A stretch of 10,014 bases of DNA from the NCBI GenBank assembly GCA_007122815.1, contig SKSV01000119.1, forward strand, positions 1 to 10,014, in the 5' to 3' direction. Source of the stretch: Trueperaceae bacterium. GTDB taxonomy: Bacteria > Deinococcota > Deinococci > Deinococcales > Trueperaceae. Positions 6,216 to 10,014 of the stretch are shown one piece after another (the stretch's first letter is position 1; every line of letters begins with the position of its first letter). The position numbers and the translations under genes are program-made. The notes beneath the pieces are model-generated. The model was not told the origin of the DNA. It searched no databases and saw only the letters and a list, made by a program, of their open reading frames with translations.

Positions 6216-7444
6216 GCTCGCGTCGCCACGGTCTCGACACCGTAGCGGCCGGCTGCGCTCAGCACCAGTGCGCCCATGAGCATCGCCACCGCCGCGGCGA
6301 CGAAGAGGGCCGAGTTGCCAAATCCATCCATGCTGGCGCCCACCAGCGCCGGCGCCACGATGGCCGCGCCTGACCCGAACAGGTAGTACATACCGGTGTA
6401 GAAGCCCACGCGCTCACGTCCACCTTGTCCGGCCACGAGCGGGTAGGCGGGGACCAGGAGCAGCGCCCAGGAGGCTCCCGCCAACACCATGCAGAGCGCG
6501 ATCACCAGCGGCTCGAACAGTGCGAACGCGACCAGGAGCGCCAGGGCCAACGCGAGTGCGCCAGCCCGCATGACCAGCAGGGGCCCCAGCCGGCGCGAGA
6601 GGAGCCCGGCCGGTAGCGCCGTGAGCACGAACGCGCCGCTCGCCAGCCCGAGGAGTTGGCCCGCTCGTCCGCCGCTGACCCCGAGGCTCTCCGTGGCCAG
6701 GACGCTGAACTGCGCTTCGATCGCAGCGAAGCCGAAGAAGCAGCAGAACAGACCGGCCAGCAAGAGCGCCGGGCCTCGCTGCGCGGGCGCTACCAAGGCC
6801 CGGACGTCGCGGGCAAGCGCACCGAGGAGCGGAGCCTCCTCCTGAACGCTGCCGCTCGAGACGTGACTGGGATGCTTCTCGGAACCCACGAGCAGCACCG
6901 CCAGGGTGAGCAGCGCGAGCCCGCCCGCCAACGCGAACGGGAGCCAGGAAGCGACGTCGAAGGTCGGGGCGATGAGCAGTAGCGCTAGCATCCCGCCCAG
7001 TGCCGCCATGAGTGTGATCACTCCGTTCGCCGCGCCGCGCTCTACCGGGGGCACGTGATCGGGCATCAAGGCCACCAGCGGAGCACGGTAGAAGGTGATC
7101 GCCAGCAGGAAGACGACGTCGAGAGCCAGCAGCGTCCAGAGCGCGGCGGCGCCCCAGGGAAGAGCGGCGAAGCTCAGGGCCGCGACCGGCACGCCCACCA
7201 GCAGGAAGGGCAGGCGCCGCCCCCAACGCCCGTCGACCCTGTCCGACCAGGCCCCCACCACCGGTATCAGCGCGATGGCGATCACGTTGTCGAGCCCCAT
7301 GATCGCGCCGCGCAGCGCGCGGCTGTCGATGAACTCACCCAGCAAGAGCGGCATGAAGACGTTGTAGAGCCCCCAGATGGCCGCCAGCGCGAGCGAGCCC
7401 GAGCCGATGGCCAGCAACCGCAGCAGCAGCCCTCGCTCAGGCAC
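6212..7444 (-). CDS. MFS transporter, SLC45/GPH sugar-cation symporter-like
   Basis: A 410-residue inner-membrane protein with about 12 hydrophobic helices, the normal MFS size. The loop after helix 2 reads AWSDRVDGRWGRRLPF (65-80). This SDR...GRRxPF signature is typical of the SLC45/sucrose-transporter and glycoside-pentoside-hexuronide branches. Helix 4 to loop 4-5 carries YRAPLVALMPD (119-129) and R136-AANG, also common there. A hydrophilic loop (about 188-225) joins the two six-helix halves. Family members move sugars with H+ or Na+, but the substrate cannot be read from the sequence. The GTG start lies three bases after the methyltransferase stop, with a GAGGT ribosome site at 7451-7455, so the two are co-transcribed. 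A general efflux-type MFS role is the alternative. Confidence 0.85.
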   Translation of the reverse strand: MPERGLLLRLLAIGSGSLALAAIWGLYNVFMPLLLGEFIDSRALRGAIMGLDNVIAIALIPVVGAWSDRVDGRWGRRLPFLLVGVPVAALSFAALPWGAAALWTLLALDVVFLLAITFYRAPLVALMPDHVPPVERGAANGVITLMAALGGMLALLLIAPTFDVASWLPFALAGGLALLTLAVLLVGSEKHPSHVSSGSVQEEAPLLGALARDVRALVAPAQRGPALLLAGLFCCFFGFAAIEAQFSVLATESLGVSGGRAGQLLGLASGAFVLTALPAGLLSRRLGPLLVMRAGALALALALLVAFALFEPLVIALCMVLAGASWALLLVPAYPLVAGQGGRERVGFYTGMYYLFGSGAAIVAPALVGASMDGFGNSALFVAAAVAMLMGALVLSAAGRYGVETVATRA

Positions 7445-7447
7445 TGG

Positions 7448-8746
7448 TCAACCTCGCTCCGCGCTGGCCGAGTCGTGTACGCCGGGGCGGTCGAAGCGCG
7501 AGAGCAGCTCCAAGTGATGCGTATGGGGCTGGAAGTCGAAGGCCTCCAGCACGCTGAGTCGCCAACCGCGCCGCAGGAAGTCATCAGCGTCCCTCGCCCA
7601 GGTGGCCACGTCGCACGCTACGTACAGCAGAGTCTTGGCGCGGCTGTCGTCGATGGCGGAGCGGATCGGCTTGGCGAGACCCGCGCGTGGGGGGTCGACG
7701 CTCAGGAGGTCGACGTCATCGGGGATGCCGAGGTCGCGAGCGTCACCTCGGAGCAGCTCCACGTTGCCAAGACCCGCCGCCAGCGCGTCACGCCGGCCGC
7801 GCTCGACGCTGCCGCGGTCGATCTCCGCGCCGGTGACCCTCTCGGAGACGGGCGCCAGGTGCATGGCGATGGCGCCGTTACCGGAGTAGAGATCGAGCGC
7901 GTGACGCGCTGCTGGAGCCAGCTCGCGGAGTCGGCGGTAGAGGAGCGCGGCTGCCTCGGGGTTGGGCTGCGCGAACGACGTGGCCGTGATGGTGAGGACG
8001 ACGTCACCGTAGCGCTGCGCGAGGCTGCGGGCCCCGGCGAGCCTCTCGCTGCCGCCGCGGAAGCGTCCGCGGGGGTCGTACGGAGCCAGCGACACACCAG
8101 CCACACCTTCGTTCACCATCTCGTGGGCTGCTCCTAGGAGCACCCGCGCAGGGCTGGTGGCGACGAGCGCTACCAACACCTCCCCCTGGTCGTTGCCGCG
8201 CATGGCCACTTCCTTCACCCCTCGGGGCCAGGCGCGTGCGGCGACGCGCAGCCAGGCCAAGCGGCACGCCTCGTTCGCGCTGGGGTCCTCCTGGAGCACC
8301 ACGACCTCGTGACTGCCGGGGCGGCGGTACCCAAGCGCGTTGAGCCCGCCCTGCGAGGCAGCTGCGATCGCCGGTTGGATGGCGTTCCGGTAGCGCCACT
8401 CCAGCGGAGACGCCAGCACCTCGAGGGGCATCGGCACCCGCGCTTCAGGACCGAGGCTGCGCCGGCAGGCGTCGCGCAGGACCTCGAGCTTGAGGAGCAG
8501 TTGACGCCGGTACGCGACGTGAGAGAGGTCCAGACCTGGGTGGCGCGCTGCCGGGACGCGGTCGGGGCTGGCCTCCAGCACGTCGACGACGTCGCCGAAC
8601 CACACTCCCTTCGCCACCTGGCCGCTGGCCACCACCCTCTCACCCGGGATCGCGCCGCGGATCAGGAGCGTCCTGCCGTCATGCGCCTTGGCCAGCGCCA
8701 AACCCCCGTGGACCATGCGCTCCACCGCTACCTCGTAGCGCTCCAT
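7448..8746 (-). CDS. RNA (uracil-5-)-methyltransferase, RlmD/TrmA family, lacking Fe-S cysteines
   Basis: A 432-residue protein. Residues 1-56 resemble a TRAM RNA-binding domain, and the C-terminal half is a Rossmann SAM-dependent methyltransferase. It has SFAQPNPEAA (257-266), the SAM-binding LDLYSGNGAIAMHLA (284-298), VDPPRAGL (350-357), YVACDVATWARD (375-386) with the expected catalytic Cys378, and PHTHHLELL (407-415) with the catalytic-base Glu413. Such enzymes methylate C5 of uridine in 23S rRNA (RlmC/RlmD) or tRNA (TrmA), and which RNA applies here is unclear. Relatives such as E. coli RlmD carry a Cys-rich 4Fe-4S motif between the TRAM and central domains. The matching segment (about 65-86, ending YRRQLLLK) has no Cys, and the protein has only C94, C160 and C378. 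The ATG is fixed by a TACGCT box six bases upstream. It leads an operon with the transporter. Confidence 0.9.
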   Translation of the reverse strand: MERYEVAVERMVHGGLALAKAHDGRTLLIRGAIPGERVVASGQVAKGVWFGDVVDVLEASPDRVPAARHPGLDLSHVAYRRQLLLKLEVLRDACRRSLGPEARVPMPLEVLASPLEWRYRNAIQPAIAAASQGGLNALGYRRPGSHEVVVLQEDPSANEACRLAWLRVAARAWPRGVKEVAMRGNDQGEVLVALVATSPARVLLGAAHEMVNEGVAGVSLAPYDPRGRFRGGSERLAGARSLAQRYGDVVLTITATSFAQPNPEAAALLYRRLRELAPAARHALDLYSGNGAIAMHLAPVSERVTGAEIDRGSVERGRRDALAAGLGNVELLRGDARDLGIPDDVDLLSVDPPRAGLAKPIRSAIDDSRAKTLLYVACDVATWARDADDFLRRGWRLSVLEAFDFQPHTHHLELLSRFDRPGVHDSASAERG

Positions 8747-8752
8747 CAGGCC

Positions 8753-8758
8753 AGCGTA
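8753..8758 (-). promoter_or_regulatory. -10 box of the RNA methyltransferase gene (leaderless)
   Basis: TACGCT on the minus strand is followed by six bases and the ATG at 8746. No clear -35 box is seen. It lies only 18 bp from the opposite-strand -10 at 8777-8782, so RNA polymerase could probably not occupy both promoters at once. Confidence 0.5.
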
Positions 8759-8773
8759 ACCGCCTGTGGCGGG

Positions 8774-8782
8774 TGCTAGACT
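8774..8782 (+). promoter_or_regulatory. Extended -10 promoter of the small membrane-protein gene (leaderless)
   Basis: TG-C-TAGACT (hexamer 8777-8782) stands six bases before the ATG at 8789. The string GTGCTA is shared with the rph and GAF-GGDEF promoters. There is no Shine-Dalgarno sequence before the ATG. Confidence 0.5.
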
Positions 8783-8788
8783 GGCAGC

Positions 8789-9304
8789 ATGAAGCGGTCA
8801 GCGCAGGAGATGGTGGAGCTCGTCGTCTTCGGGCTCATCGCGTTGCTACTAGGCACGGGCGTCTTGTGGCTCGCGGGATGGCTCTTGGGCGCGGTCGGCA
8901 CGGTCTTGCTGTGGCTGGCCGGGCTCATCTGGGCGTTGCTTAGGTTCATCGTCCCGGTCGCCCTCATCGCCGGGCTGGTGGTGCTGGTGGTGCGCATGGT
9001 GCGCGGTCACGAGCAGCCGCAAGCGGGCATTCCGCCGAGCGCGGCGCCGGGCACGACACCGGGCGCGGCGCCGCAGGCCGAGGCGCCAGCGACGATACCG
9101 ACGCCAACTCCGGACCCGGTTACCGGCGCGCCTCCGAACGTGCCCGCACCCACCGAGACTCCGAGCACCGACGTACCACCCACCGACACCACGCCGTCAG
9201 CAGGCGCTGGCGTGCCAGGCGAGGGGAAGACCGACGGCGAGGGTGGCGAAGCCGAGCGCGACGCTCCCATAGACGCTCCCGAGGACGACAGAGAGCGGAA
9301 CTGA
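8789..9304 (+). CDS. Small membrane protein with Pro/Thr-rich acidic tail
   Basis: A 171-residue protein that I do not recognise. Residues about 10-71 are strongly hydrophobic and hold two or three membrane helices (near 11-29, 31-50 and 53-70), closed by a basic RMVRGH. The rest (about 75-171) is a low-complexity tail rich in Pro, Ala, Thr and Gly that becomes acidic at its end (GEGGEAERDAPIDAPEDDRERN). Such tails are usually disordered, and the positive-inside rule at the RMVR boundary would place it in the cytoplasm. There are no enzyme motifs. The ATG is fixed by a leaderless promoter. The gene is divergent from the methyltransferase over a 42-bp gap and convergent with the ABC ATPase, so it stands alone and its role cannot be inferred from an operon. 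Confidence 0.75.
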   Translation: MKRSAQEMVELVVFGLIALLLGTGVLWLAGWLLGAVGTVLLWLAGLIWALLRFIVPVALIAGLVVLVVRMVRGHEQPQAGIPPSAAPGTTPGAAPQAEAPATIPTPTPDPVTGAPPNVPAPTETPSTDVPPTDTTPSAGAGVPGEGKTDGEGGEAERDAPIDAPEDDRERN

Positions 9305-9345
9305 ACGACCGGTCGGCAGGAACCGGCCCACGAGCCTGAAGAGCT

Positions 9346-9374
9346 CCTTGGCGGGGGCAAGGCGCCCGCGCGCC
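9346..9374. terminator. Weak stem-loops between convergent genes
   Basis: The 80-bp gap between the membrane-protein stop (9304) and the ABC ATPase stop (9385) holds several short stems: CCGGT/ACCGG (9309-9326), CCTTG/CAAGG (9346-9362) and GGCGC/GCGCC (9361-9374). The last two overlap and would compete. There is no T-run. They could help end transcription from both sides, but GC-rich DNA produces such stems by chance. Confidence 0.25.
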
Positions 9375-9384
9375 GGCTGACGCC

Positions 9385-10014
9385 TCAGTCCGCTGCGAGC
9401 CGCTCGGCTGCTTCTACCAGCACGCACGCCACCTGGTGATCGGGCGCCACCGTGATCAGCGGCGGTGGCTCTTGATGCGTGTAGCGCAACCTCCAGCCTT
9501 CCTCCGTGCGCTCCCAGGCGGTCGCCTCCAACAGGCTCGGGTGCACGTACTCGATGGCGGCTTCGAGGGCTGCGCGTGCCGCGTTCGCATCACCAGAGGC
9601 CTTCGCGACCAGGTCCAAACCGTCCTGCCGGGTCTCGGCTAGCGCCGAGAGGTCGCGCTCGTCGACGCGTGCGGCGGCGAGACCGGCCTCCACGTCACGC
9701 CCCTCCCACCCACAGCTGGGGGTGGCCACAGGGCAGCGGGTGTGGAAGCGGCACCCGTTGGGCACGTCTATGGCGCTCGGGATCTCGCCCCTCGCCTCGA
9801 GTGGCGGCTTGAAGACCGCGGGATCGGGCTCGGGGCTGGCCGCGAGCAGCAGCTGAGTGTAGGGGTGCAGCCGGCTTCCCACAACGGATTCGGTGGGGCC
9901 GATCTCGACCACCTGACCCAGGTACATGATGGCGGTGCGATCAGCCACGTAGCGGATGGTGGGCAGGTCGTGCGAGACGTAGACGATGGAGATGCCGTCC
10001 TCGTCCCGGAAGCG
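9385..10014 (-). CDS. Oligopeptide/dipeptide ABC transporter ATP-binding protein, C-terminal part (5' end outside window)
   Basis: The frame stays open to the window edge and begins RFRDEDGISIVYVSHDLPTI, so the true start and the Walker A, Q-loop, signature and Walker B motifs are outside. The visible 209 residues contain the H-loop SHD, then YLGQVVEIGP and LHPYTQLLLAASPEPDP, typical of the DppD/DppF/OppD/OppF peptide-uptake ATPases. These sit on the cytoplasmic face and power a two-permease importer fed by a binding protein. The family's C-terminal Cys-rich domain follows: CRFHTRCPVATPSC near 9712-9753, then HQVACVL at the very end. Between the third and fourth Cys there are about 95 residues rather than the usual 20 or so, largely helical (see findings). 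Whether it transports dipeptides, oligopeptides or nickel cannot be told. Confidence 0.92.
   Translation of the reverse strand, partial: RFRDEDGISIVYVSHDLPTIRYVADRTAIMYLGQVVEIGPTESVVGSRLHPYTQLLLAASPEPDPAVFKPPLEARGEIPSAIDVPNGCRFHTRCPVATPSCGWEGRDVEAGLAAARVDERDLSALAETRQDGLDLVAKASGDANAARAALEAAIEYVHPSLLEATAWERTEEGWRLRYTHQEPPPLITVAPDHQVACVLVEAAERLAAD

Noticed and set aside
7055..8137. A 360-codon open frame on the plus strand across the transporter and methyltransferase genes.
   Set aside because: Its translation is rich in Arg, Gln, His and Gly with no family motif, while the minus strand encodes two proteins with clear motifs. It is a high-GC antisense shadow.
1..10014. Defence system, mobile element, CRISPR array, tRNA or rRNA.
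   Set aside because: No repeat array, transposase, integrase, toxin-antitoxin pair or RNA gene pattern was seen on either strand. The recognisable genes are housekeeping, transport or signalling.

Overview
The window is about 70% GC and gene-dense, with short intergenic gaps and no mobile elements, CRISPR or RNA genes that I can see. It looks like ordinary bacterial housekeeping chromosome. Five genes appear to start as leaderless transcripts: a TANNNT -10 box lies exactly six bases before a GTG or ATG. This is a habit known from Deinococcota (Deinococcus) and from Actinobacteria. With the high GC, split his genes and overall protein style, I would guess a Deinococcota/Trueperaceae-like organism, but this is inference and not proven by any marker gene.

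Layout, left to right. 3-131 (+): the tail of an unrecognised gene. 206-1309 (-): a GAF-GGDEF signalling protein. It is divergent from 1381-2762 (+), an rph-rdgB pair (RNase PH and the XTP/dITP pyrophosphatase) joined by a 4-base ATGA overlap. 2913-3788 (+): a secreted TPR protein. 3789-3892: a convergent gap with a 16-bp direct repeat and an 11-bp-stem inverted repeat. From 8746 leftwards runs a minus-strand series: an RlmD/TrmA-like uracil-5-methyltransferase, an SLC45/GPH-like MFS transporter, then hisF and hisIE (late histidine biosynthesis) and a 251-residue protein that resembles a degenerate gluzincin peptidase. hisF seems to have its own promoter whose -35 box overlaps the transporter stop codon. 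8789-9304 (+): a small membrane protein with a long Pro/Thr/acidic tail, divergent from the methyltransferase. 9385-10014 (-): the C-terminal part of an oligopeptide/dipeptide ABC ATPase, cut by the window edge.

Functionally the genes form separate small units: RNA 3'-end processing plus nucleotide-pool cleaning (rph-rdgB), histidine synthesis (hisF-hisIE), RNA methylation with a transporter, and c-di-GMP-type signalling. I found no convincing undescribed multi-gene system. The points most worth following are the repeated leaderless start architecture, a methyltransferase that has lost its Fe-S cysteines, a HisF with an enlarged and altered catalytic loop, the degenerate peptidase-like protein, and an insertion inside the cysteine-rich tail of the peptide-transporter ATPase.
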